From positions 1-36,891 of IMG/VR virus record IMGVR_UViG_3300025646_006475: a DNA stretch of 36,891 nt; one strand, 5' to 3'. This DNA comes from a virus. Under the pieces are notes generated by a model, which was not told the origin of the DNA, made no database searches, and worked only from the letters and a program-made list of their open reading frames with translations. Positions 29,234-36,230 of the stretch are shown here, in pieces. Both the position numbers and the translations under genes were made by a program. How positions within the stretch are numbered: position 1 is the stretch's first letter; each line of letters starts with the position of its first letter.

Positions 29234-30738
29234 TAAATGAGTGTCAATTTATCTTGATAATGTCTCATATTTTCATTTATGAATGGATACAACCTCATAA
29301 AAAAATCCTCATTGGTTTTTTTATTTTTTTCTTCTGAGTTATTCCTTGTCACAGATTCATAGTGATATGCAACACAATTCCCACACAAGTAATTCTTTTT
29401 TCTAAGTTTAAGACATTCCAAATTTAATTCAACATCTTCAAAACATTCAATATATGATTCATTATATCCACCAATGGCGTTAAATAGAGATTTTTCAATC
29501 ATTAGTAATGCTGCGGTGTTACCAATAACTTCTTTAGTTTCTTTACTAAATTTATGGTAAGATTTAAAACAATCGTGTGATATATGAATCGCATTTCTTT
29601 TTTGTTCGTGATAAATAACTACACCACTATGTTGTACTGTATTATCTTCAAAATGAAGCCTGACACCGACAGTCCCAACATTACTAAAACTTCTATATGT
29701 TTTCATCATTCCTGATAATATATCATTTAGTATCTTAATGTCATTATTACAAAAAACTAAAAATCTATAGTCATTTGAAATATGATTATTAACAATATCA
29801 TTATTAATTTTTGCAAAATTATAATAATCATATTCTATTAGAGTTATATTACTTTTAGTGTTAAAGTAATTCTTCATTACAAGTAATTCCTCATTTGACG
29901 AACCTGTATCACCGATAAAAAAGTGAAATAAGTCAGAATCACAATGCTCATACCAACTTTCTAAACAATTTATTAAAACTTCAACATTACCTTTTGTTGG
30001 TATTATAATTGCCACTTTATCTTTAGATTGTAGATGTTTAATTGGTTTTACAAAAACTGATGAGGGTTTCAAATCAATTGGTAATACTGTTGAATATTTT
30101 TCTACAAATTTTTCTTTTGTTGTAAAAAACTCATCATTTGGTTGTCCAACTGAAAAGTGTGTAATATCAAATGAAAATGTTACCCCAATTTTTACATTAT
30201 CTAAAAAATTTGGTATACAAAATCCGTGGTCATAAAAATGGAACATACCTAAAGATTCATCAAATGAATGTTTGATTTTTGTCTTATCAAATGACATGAA
30301 AACACCATCAATAGATATTACTTCAGTAATTCCATCTTCACTAACAGAATACTTACTTAAAAATTTTTTTTCACCTGGTGGTTGGTGGTAAACTTCACCA
30401 ACCATTGTTTGGTTTAATTTTTCCCAATAAATTCCTGTTTCAGAAAAATAACAAGTACCAGCTTTTCCAATAATACCATACTCAGGATTTTCACTAAAAT
30501 CTTTTAAGATTTTTTTACCCCAACCTTTACTCAAAATAACATCATTGTGAACACATACGACAATATTATACTTACTTTGTGATAGACCTTCATTGTAAAC
30601 TTTAGACAATGATTTATCACCAAAGTTTTCAAAACCTAAGATTTCATATTCTTTAACACCTATGGTGTCCTTCAAATGTTTTTCAAAGTTTAAATTGTAG
30701 TTTTTGTCTTTGTTGCTTGAGTAAATTACGGTAATCAT
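29233..30738 (-). CDS. Two-domain glycosyltransferase, 501 aa
   Basis: The protein has two GT-A-like halves. The N-terminal ~220 residues carry IVVCVHNDVILSKGW (acidic His-Asn-Asp at 64-66) and FHFYDHGFCIPNFL, similar to a family 2 subgroup that ends with an acidic/aromatic acceptor motif. The second domain starts VAIIIPTKGNVEVLINCLES at about 242-261, with CNNDI at 330-334, and ends with YIECFEDVELNLECLKLRK, a canonical GT2 acceptor-site motif. Tandem domains often make two different linkages of one glycan chain. It overlaps the upstream HAD gene by four bases. Confidence 0.82.
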   Translation of the reverse strand: MITVIYSSNKDKNYNLNFEKHLKDTIGVKEYEILGFENFGDKSLSKVYNEGLSQSKYNIVVCVHNDVILSKGWGKKILKDFSENPEYGIIGKAGTCYFSETGIYWEKLNQTMVGEVYHQPPGEKKFLSKYSVSEDGITEVISIDGVFMSFDKTKIKHSFDESLGMFHFYDHGFCIPNFLDNVKIGVTFSFDITHFSVGQPNDEFFTTKEKFVEKYSTVLPIDLKPSSVFVKPIKHLQSKDKVAIIIPTKGNVEVLINCLESWYEHCDSDLFHFFIGDTGSSNEELLVMKNYFNTKSNITLIEYDYYNFAKINNDIVNNHISNDYRFLVFCNNDIKILNDILSGMMKTYRSFSNVGTVGVRLHFEDNTVQHSGVVIYHEQKRNAIHISHDCFKSYHKFSKETKEVIGNTAALLMIEKSLFNAIGGYNESYIECFEDVELNLECLKLRKKNYLCGNCVAYHYESVTRNNSEEKNKKTNEDFFMRLYPFINENMRHYQDKLTLI

Positions 30739-31121
30739 TTTTCAAATACTTGTATGTTTGCACTGATAGTCGTTAGTGGTGACCATTTACCATCATATCT
30801 TGTTGCTCTAACGATATGATTATCAATCCAGTGGTAATTTCCACCACGAGGTTTATTAAATAATATTCCATGATACTTAAACCCATGTTTGTCTAACCAT
30901 TGTTTGGTTATTACTTCGTGTTCATTAGTTCTTGATGTAAAGAACGTGATAATATGTCCTTCATCATACCAATAGTTAATAATATCAACTGAACCTTCAA
31001 ATGGTAGACAAGTCTTCATTCTTTCAGGTTGTTCATTTGGAACATCATCTGTTATTGTTCCATCAATATCAATTAAATAATTCTTGACCCCTTCGGGTAA
31101 TGTTGGGCTCACTGTATTCAT
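30735..31121 (-). CDS. Small HAD-superfamily phosphatase
   Basis: A 128-aa HAD-like hydrolase with canonical motif I LIDIDGTITDD (nucleophile Asp18 and acid Asp20), motif II FFTSRT, and a motif IV-like WIDNHIV preceded by NKPRGGNY. No cap domain is visible, so it resembles the short capless phosphatases that accompany capsule and sugar-nucleotide gene clusters. The substrate is probably a small phosphorylated sugar or nucleotide. It overlaps the dUTPase gene upstream (ATGA) and the two-domain glycosyltransferase downstream. Confidence 0.75.
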   Translation of the reverse strand: MNTVSPTLPEGVKNYLIDIDGTITDDVPNEQPERMKTCLPFEGSVDIINYWYDEGHIITFFTSRTNEHEVITKQWLDKHGFKYHGILFNKPRGGNYHWIDNHIVRATRYDGKWSPLTTISANIQVFEK

Positions 31122-31705
31122 ATTCCTGTTGAACCAAATCCGTTTGAACTTCTATCTTTTTCGTTTATTTCGTTTACCTCCCCAAGGTTTACCCATTTTC
31201 CTGCGTAAACTGGACATAAAACACCTTGTGCGACTTTTTGACCTTTATTAACTGTGACTTCAAAATTATTCATGTTCATCAAAATAACTTTAACCTCACC
31301 AGTATATCCTTGGTCTACAGTACCAGGACTATTTAATACCATAAGTCCTTGTTTAATCGCTAACCCACTTTTGGTTCTAACTTGAATCTCAGTTCCGTCA
31401 GGAATGTCAAACACCAAACCTGTTGGTACCAACTTCCTTTCAAATGGTAAAAATACAATTTCTTCAACACTGTACAAGTCAAAACCTGAATCAGTTTCGT
31501 AATTGTATGTCGGAGACACAGCATCAGGATGAATCTTAGTGAAGTTTAATTTCATTCTATGGTCAGTCGCCATTTCATCTTCAAGTTGTTTCATATCAAT
31601 ACCATCAATAGTCTCATTGGTCTCATTTTCAAAAGCCTCTTGTAAGTCTTTTAATAATAAATCCAATTCTTTTTCTAAATTTTTTAAATCTTTATCGTTA
31701 GACAT
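31118..31705 (-). CDS. dut: dUTPase with N-terminal extension
   Basis: A 195-aa trimeric-type dUTPase with all five motifs: DSGFDLYS (72-79), PTGLVFDIP, RTKSGLA (110-116), PGTVDQGYTGEV (128-139, catalytic Asp131), KGQKVAQGVLCPV, and the arm DRSSNGFGSTG (184-194) that closes over the nucleotide. It converts dUTP to dUMP and diphosphate, keeping uracil out of DNA and feeding thymidylate synthesis. About 50 residues of acidic, coiled-coil-like sequence precede the usual N-terminus. It overlaps the exonuclease gene by eight bases. Confidence 0.95.
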   Translation of the reverse strand: MSNDKDLKNLEKELDLLLKDLQEAFENETNETIDGIDMKQLEDEMATDHRMKLNFTKIHPDAVSPTYNYETDSGFDLYSVEEIVFLPFERKLVPTGLVFDIPDGTEIQVRTKSGLAIKQGLMVLNSPGTVDQGYTGEVKVILMNMNNFEVTVNKGQKVAQGVLCPVYAGKWVNLGEVNEINEKDRSSNGFGSTGI

Positions 31706-32408
31706 ATTCTTTTAATTCTTTAAGTTTTTTAATCACATCGTATAAAACACGAACGTCTTGTTCGCAATATTTGTCAATCTTTTCCAAATTATTGTTAAAC
31801 CAAAAATTCTCGTGGACTTTTGACCCGTCCATATCATCAGACTTTGATGATTCAATACCCAAAACACCACACATTAAGTCCAATGTTGCAATACTACCAA
31901 AACTACCGTATTGCCATAACTCTCTTGTGTCAAGAGCTTTAACCTCCCAAGGTTTTGTATCATGACCTGGCAAAATACGAGGTGGTTTCATATCGTTTAC
32001 AATCATACGTTTTGCCAAATATGGAATATCAAATCCTTTTACGTTGTGACCACACAACCAGTATTGCAATTCACCACATTTAATTAACGTCTTACGGACT
32101 TTCTTCAATAAGTCATACTCATCATGACCTGAAAAGATTTCAGTCTTTAAATTGTTGTTTTTGTCGGTCACACCTAATACTACTGAAACAATCTTACCAA
32201 ATTCAGGTAGTAGTGCGGCACGACTAACAAACAAGTCTGACGTTTCCATGTGAGCGTCTTCAGGATAACGTTTCTTAATCCAAGAAACATAATGTTCAAA
32301 TAATCGGGCAAGATTTGGTCTATTGTTGACCATAGTTTCCCAATCCTTTTCAATACCGACAGTTTCAATGTCAATAAATAAAATCTTACTTAATGGTAGT
32401 TCTATCAT
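31698..32408 (-). CDS. 3'-5' exonuclease, DnaQ/PolB-exo type
   Basis: A 236-aa DEDDy exonuclease. Exo I is FIDIET (Asp13, Glu15), Exo II is CGHNVKGFDIPYL with Asp127, and Exo III is YCEQD with Tyr214 and Asp218. The pattern and size match the group related to the DNA polymerase B proofreading domain (PF10108-like). Possible roles are proofreading in trans, end processing or host DNA degradation. It is coupled to the glycosyltransferase gene upstream (four-base overlap) and the dUTPase gene downstream, placing DNA metabolism genes inside a sugar gene cluster. Confidence 0.85.
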   Translation of the reverse strand: MIELPLSKILFIDIETVGIEKDWETMVNNRPNLARLFEHYVSWIKKRYPEDAHMETSDLFVSRAALLPEFGKIVSVVLGVTDKNNNLKTEIFSGHDEYDLLKKVRKTLIKCGELQYWLCGHNVKGFDIPYLAKRMIVNDMKPPRILPGHDTKPWEVKALDTRELWQYGSFGSIATLDLMCGVLGIESSKSDDMDGSKVHENFWFNNNLEKIDKYCEQDVRVLYDVIKKLKELKEYV

Positions 32409-33616
32409 ACAATTGATTTATAAAATTCAGCTCTTTGTTTTGTTACGTTATTCAAATCATACTTGTCTTTAACAGTCTCGTACAATCTTTCACCCAAGTC
32501 TTTAACCAAGTTTGGATTATCAACCAATCTTTTAACATACTTGTACCAATCTTTGTGATTTTTTCTTTCCTCAATCAACACCGCATTACCATCAACAAAG
32601 TTAACACCATCAAATGTATGTTTAAGGTCAATTGTGTAAGGACCTAAATCAGAGGCAACAATTGCCTTTTTGTAGAATCCTGCCTCAATAACCTTAAGTT
32701 GTGACTTCATTCTATTGAAGATATGGTTTTTAATCGGTGCCAAAGATACATCAAATTTTGCATAATTCTTAGCGTATGATGAAATTGGTTGTGTCCAAAT
32801 TCTTTGATAAAATTCATCATTATATTGATTACCAATATCTTGAGTATACTTCAAAAGTTCTTTATGATACTCAGGACTTATCAACTTATATCTATTTGTG
32901 AAAATCTCTTCATATTTTGCCCAAATAGTCTCATGTGGTTCCATCTTACGTCTTGTTTGTTCACCTGTCGCCTTATTAATTTCTGTAACAGTACCACGTG
33001 TGTCAAAACCACATAAAAACGCCTGAGCCTTGTCTTTTATATCAGTCATTCTATTAAACAATCCATCAAGAATAGTCAAATCATGATAGTGTGACGAACC
33101 ACCTAACCAACCAACTCTAACCTTATCAGAAGGTTCGGTAACCGCTTTAAATTGATGTTCATCAGGATTAATAGCATTTGGAAAAACAACCACATTTTTA
33201 TTTAACTTACTAATTTCAGATGCAAAAATATCAGTAGTTGTTGTAACATATTTTGCGGTACGAATATTATTCATAATTCTTGTATGAACTTTATTCTCAA
33301 CAACAATATGATGAATTGGGTGTTCAATACCTGGCAACCAATAATCATCAATATCCATTACGGTGATAATACCTTCGTTATTTAGTTTTTCAACCAACTC
33401 ACGACCTTTATCATAATCACCTGACATTGTTCTATGAAAATGAACAATCTGATAATCTTTATAAAAATTTATATTATCCAAAGGTGGATTGTATTCAACA
33501 TCCACATGAAATTCATCACCAAAGTTTTTCTGTAAGTTAACGTGGGGGTCTAATGACCTAAATTTACCAACACCTGTTCTATCCGATGGTACAACTAATA
33601 CTCTAATTTTTGACAT
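32405..33616 (-). CDS. GT-B glycosyltransferase, 403 aa
   Basis: A GT4-like protein starting MSKIRVLVVPSDRTGVGKFR. I chose the ATG at 33616 over a TTG two codons upstream, because that TTG lies in the arm of an inverted repeat. The middle has VRVGWLGGSSHYHDL, and the C-terminal donor site has QLKVIEAGFYKKAIVASDLG with the acidic position in KVIEAG. A region around 210-230 (TRGTVTEINKATGEQTRRKM) is an unusual insertion. It is the first gene after the hairpin at 33619-33649 and the fourth glycosyltransferase of the cluster. Confidence 0.82.
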   Translation of the reverse strand: MSKIRVLVVPSDRTGVGKFRSLDPHVNLQKNFGDEFHVDVEYNPPLDNINFYKDYQIVHFHRTMSGDYDKGRELVEKLNNEGIITVMDIDDYWLPGIEHPIHHIVVENKVHTRIMNNIRTAKYVTTTTDIFASEISKLNKNVVVFPNAINPDEHQFKAVTEPSDKVRVGWLGGSSHYHDLTILDGLFNRMTDIKDKAQAFLCGFDTRGTVTEINKATGEQTRRKMEPHETIWAKYEEIFTNRYKLISPEYHKELLKYTQDIGNQYNDEFYQRIWTQPISSYAKNYAKFDVSLAPIKNHIFNRMKSQLKVIEAGFYKKAIVASDLGPYTIDLKHTFDGVNFVDGNAVLIEERKNHKDWYKYVKRLVDNPNLVKDLGERLYETVKDKYDLNNVTKQRAEFYKSIV

Positions 33617-33618
33617 AT

Positions 33619-33649
33619 CCAAAGTTTTACATAAAGATACAAACTTTGG
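33619..33649 (-). repeat. Inverted repeat in the glycosyltransferase leader
   Basis: On the minus strand CCAAAGTTT and AAACTTTGG form a perfect 9-bp stem with a 13-base loop, ending two bases before the ATG at 33616. It could be an operator or an RNA hairpin masking the start codon. No T-run follows, so it is not a terminator. Confidence 0.6.
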
Positions 33650-33666
33650 GGTGATAAAAAAAGACC

Positions 33667-34230
33667 TTATTTAATTTTTTTAATTTTTGATACTTTTCCT
33701 TCAAAAATGTGACTACCAACTCTAAATGTAAAAGTCTCATTTGATTTTGATGTAGACTCAACTAGTAACCCACTTTCAGATAAAATCTCACGGACAGCTT
33801 CTTTTACCATTTGCTTAATGTCGGTATTTTCAGTAATAGTTTGTCTTTGAGGTTGTCTTTTTATTGACTCGTTAACTTTACCACTTGCGTCCGTCTTCAT
33901 CAATCTAGATGCTTTGTCAACTAACTCATTAGAGAGTGTTGGTCCACTACCCATAGACGGTTGAACTATTGGGTTTTCAATCATTAGTTGTTTAATTTCA
34001 TCCGGTAATTTTGAATTTAATATTCTATCTCTAGACATTGTCTGTGTTGGTGCCTGAGTTGTCGTTTGTTCTTGAACAAACTCTTGGGGTAAGTTATAAT
34101 TAGCCTGTGGGGCTTCAAAACTTTCAAGATTTATATTTGTTGGTAATGCTCCATTATTACCTCTTGGCATTTGATTGTGTCTATCCATGATTTGTTTAGA
34201 CACCATTAATTTTTGTATTAAATCATCCAT
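33667..34230 (-). CDS. Probable virion-associated protein, 187 aa
   Basis: A low-complexity protein with an N-terminal helix (DDLIQKLMVSKQIMDRHNQM), a Gln/Thr-rich disordered middle, a helix DIKQMVKEAVREILSESGLL near 133-152, and a C-terminal beta unit FTFRVGSHIFEGKVSKIKK. The helix-then-strand C-terminus resembles that of other large structural proteins in this window (for example the 422-aa protein). No family is recognised. It follows the 133-aa gene by four bases. Confidence 0.7.
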   Translation of the reverse strand: MDDLIQKLMVSKQIMDRHNQMPRGNNGALPTNINLESFEAPQANYNLPQEFVQEQTTTQAPTQTMSRDRILNSKLPDEIKQLMIENPIVQPSMGSGPTLSNELVDKASRLMKTDASGKVNESIKRQPQRQTITENTDIKQMVKEAVREILSESGLLVESTSKSNETFTFRVGSHIFEGKVSKIKKIK

Positions 34231-34234
34231 AATA

Positions 34235-34636
34235 TTAAGTAGTTACTGCAGGGTTATTATCAAACTGTGCATTAATAATAACTCTTTTCATTGATTTGTC
34301 ACCATTAAAATTATAACCAGGTCTAGGTTCTGTAAAGTTTCCTACAGGTTTAAATGATAATATTTTATCAACCCTAAACAATCTCCAACTTGGTAATGGT
34401 TGGTCACCAATATATGCGGTGTGAGATGAACCTTCAGAATCCCACGCTCTTAAAACAGGATTATCCTTTTTTGAATATCCAAAACAAACGGGTTCAATTT
34501 CCCTTAAACCCCTACCACCAGGTTCATCACCATCATAATAAATCACAACCGTTCTTTTATTTTTAATTGCATCAGTAATCGCGTCAATTGAAGCGACCTC
34601 AAGAATTAAACTTTTAACGGTATTAACTAGTTTCAT
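34235..34636 (-). CDS. WYL-like domain protein, 133 aa
   Basis: A small protein that resembles the core of a WYL domain: ITDAIKNKRTVVIYYDGDEP at about 19-38, then REIEPVCFGYSKKDNPVLRA and a terminal SWRLFRVDKILSFKPV, matching the pattern helix, Y-strand, R-x-I-x-P, and R-x-F-R-x-D-x-I of that fold. WYL domains bind ligands or nucleic acid and are frequent in transcriptional regulators; free-standing phage versions have unknown roles. Its stop is four bases from the next gene, and it abuts the 97-aa gene. Confidence 0.7.
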   Translation of the reverse strand: MKLVNTVKSLILEVASIDAITDAIKNKRTVVIYYDGDEPGGRGLREIEPVCFGYSKKDNPVLRAWDSEGSSHTAYIGDQPLPSWRLFRVDKILSFKPVGNFTEPRPGYNFNGDKSMKRVIINAQFDNNPAVTT

Positions 34637-34929
34637 TAGAAATCAGGGTATGTTTTATTTCTATTGTACTTGTTGAATTTTATTTCCAATTTTCTTTCAA
34701 CGATATCAACTGATGTACCACCATTTTCATTAAAAATGTCTAAGAAAACTCCTGTACCTCTACCCAATTGGTCACCATCCGCCAAAGCGTCAGGGTGAAC
34801 TACTGAATATTCGTCAACAGTTTCCACATAATCATTTCTAGTTTTTAGTTTTTTTCTTTCAACGTCAGCAATTCTTGTTAAATCATTGTTTTCAGTCTGA
34901 GCGTAATTGTTTGGGTCTAAACTTGCCAT
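34636..34929 (-). CDS. Hypothetical protein, 97 aa
   Basis: An acidic protein beginning MASLDPNNYAQTENNDLTRI and ending with KLEIKFNKYNRNKTYPDF. It starts two bases after the 155-aa gene and shares one base with the 133-aa gene. Size and the ordered run of small genes would suit a head-completion or baseplate wedge protein, but nothing in the sequence proves this. Confidence 0.68.
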   Translation of the reverse strand: MASLDPNNYAQTENNDLTRIADVERKKLKTRNDYVETVDEYSVVHPDALADGDQLGRGTGVFLDIFNENGGTSVDIVERKLEIKFNKYNRNKTYPDF

Positions 34930-34931
34930 AA

Positions 34932-35399
34932 TTATAATTTTTGCATAATTTCATTTATCCTTTTAAGACTTTCGGTTACCGCTAAGTCATATTTGGCTAA
35001 GGTATTTTTCTTTGATTTAGATGGACTGATATTTAAATCTGTTGATGGTTTTAAGTCTTGTTTAACACTTTTAACCATACCAGTATCATCTTTATGTCTT
35101 TGGGTACTACTGATTGATTGTCTTGCACCTGATAAGGTACTATCAACAAATTGTTTCATTTTGTTTTCACCATTTAAGATAAATGGTGCGTCAGTATTCT
35201 GTCCTTTAAAATTGTCAAAAAAGTTTTTAATTCTTTTTAATTCTCTATAACCTAAATTGTCCGCACTTTGTAAACGTAAATTACGTTTGTATCCATCCAT
35301 TGATGAATCAGCGTTCTTCACCTTCATAAAACACACTTTCATGTGTTTTCTCATATCTTCGGGAAAATCCCATCTTTTATTATACAACTCACTGTTCAT
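34932..35399 (-). CDS. Hypothetical protein, 155 aa
   Basis: A basic helical protein (MNSELYNKRWDFPEDMRKHM at the start) with KVCFMKVKNADSSMDGYKRN and LGYRELKRIKNFFDNFKGQN in the middle, a Ser/Lys-rich disordered stretch, and a C-terminal helix ESLKRINEIMQKL. It overlaps the upstream gene by 11 bases and is followed two bases later by the 97-aa gene. No family is recognised; the helix-linker-helix form suggests a structural or assembly role. Confidence 0.7.
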   Translation of the reverse strand: MNSELYNKRWDFPEDMRKHMKVCFMKVKNADSSMDGYKRNLRLQSADNLGYRELKRIKNFFDNFKGQNTDAPFILNGENKMKQFVDSTLSGARQSISSTQRHKDDTGMVKSVKQDLKPSTDLNISPSKSKKNTLAKYDLAVTESLKRINEIMQKL

Positions 35400-36183
35400 T
35401 TTTCAAAAGTTCAACAAGTTCTTTTAATGACAGTCCTTCTTTTTCAGCCATTCTTTTTAGTGATTGTGCATTTTTCTTTAAAATATTACTAGCCTTTAAT
35501 TCTGTTTTACCAATTTCTTTATCATCGGTTTTTTTAGCCAACATATCTTCCAAAACACCAATCATTTTTTTTCTTTGTATTTCAGATAGTGTATCTTTTT
35601 TCTTTTTACCATATGGGTCCATACCAAAGGCTCTAACTCTTTCTAATGCTTCATCGGGTTCAACACCTTGTTCTTTAAACCATTTCAAACACCAAGGACC
35701 TGTTTTACCACTACATTCCTCATATCCATACGCATCACTTAAATCTGTTTCGTTAATCTCAACAGATTCACCAAAATATCTATAAAAACCAGTCCATAAT
35801 GGGTTTCCTGGTGTTCTTGTTGATGCAACTGTTTGGTCCATAGTTTTAATTGGATGGTCTCTCCATTGTAACAATGGAATCTTTGAGTTCGCAATTGAAC
35901 CATCAAAATCTACAAATTCATCAATCTCACCTGAGGTATTAATTTTTTCAATTTCTTTTTTAATATCGTCTTTTTTAAATCTTTTTTTCTTGTTTTTTGC
36001 GATTTTTGAAATTGTGTTTTTAAGTTCCTTTTCTTTTTTTAATGGAACTGTAACCTTCTCGTCTTTAATTCTGGCTTCGTTTAAAGTGGTTTCCACCGAA
36101 AAATAAACGTCAATATTCTCCCCTTTCTGTTTCAAGAAAAAGTAATACGGTGATGAATAATATTCGCGATTTAACTCAATCAT
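35389..36183 (-). CDS. Unknown protein, 264 aa, first gene of the leftward run
   Basis: I chose the ATG at 36183 over an in-frame ATG at 36237, because the longer form would overlap the divergent gene and because a TATTTATA box lies 14 bases before 36183. From there it reads MIELNREYYSSPYYFFLKQK. The middle (about 95-160) has WRDHPIKTMDQTVASTRTPG and WTGFYRYFGESVEI, and two Cys in YEECSGKTGPWCLKWF. The C-terminal half is Lys-rich helix ending SLKELVELLKNEQ. No family is recognised. Position at the start of a run of probable structural genes is the only hint. Confidence 0.72.
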   Translation of the reverse strand: MIELNREYYSSPYYFFLKQKGENIDVYFSVETTLNEARIKDEKVTVPLKKEKELKNTISKIAKNKKKRFKKDDIKKEIEKINTSGEIDEFVDFDGSIANSKIPLLQWRDHPIKTMDQTVASTRTPGNPLWTGFYRYFGESVEINETDLSDAYGYEECSGKTGPWCLKWFKEQGVEPDEALERVRAFGMDPYGKKKKDTLSEIQRKKMIGVLEDMLAKKTDDKEIGKTELKASNILKKNAQSLKRMAEKEGLSLKELVELLKNEQ

Positions 36184-36197
36184 TGTTTTTATTTTAC

Positions 36198-36205
36198 TAT
36201 AAATA
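36198..36205 (-). promoter_or_regulatory. TATTTATA box before the 264-aa gene
   Basis: GTATTTATAG on the minus strand, 14 bases before the ATG ending at 36183. On the plus strand it reads TATAAATA, 25 bases before the rightward ATG at 36231. Confidence 0.45.
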
Positions 36206-36217
36206 CTACAACAAAAG

Positions 36218-36225
36218 TATTTATC
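36218..36225 (+). promoter_or_regulatory. TATTTATC box before the rightward gene
   Basis: GTATTTATCT, sense orientation, five bases before the ATG at 36231. It forms a divergent pair with the box at 36198-36205. Confidence 0.4.
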
Positions 36226-36230
36226 TACAA

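Noticed and set aside
33617-33622. TTG start two codons upstream of the 403-aa glycosyltransferase
   Set aside because: It lies in the arm of an inverted repeat, and ATG at 33616 gives a normal N-terminus.
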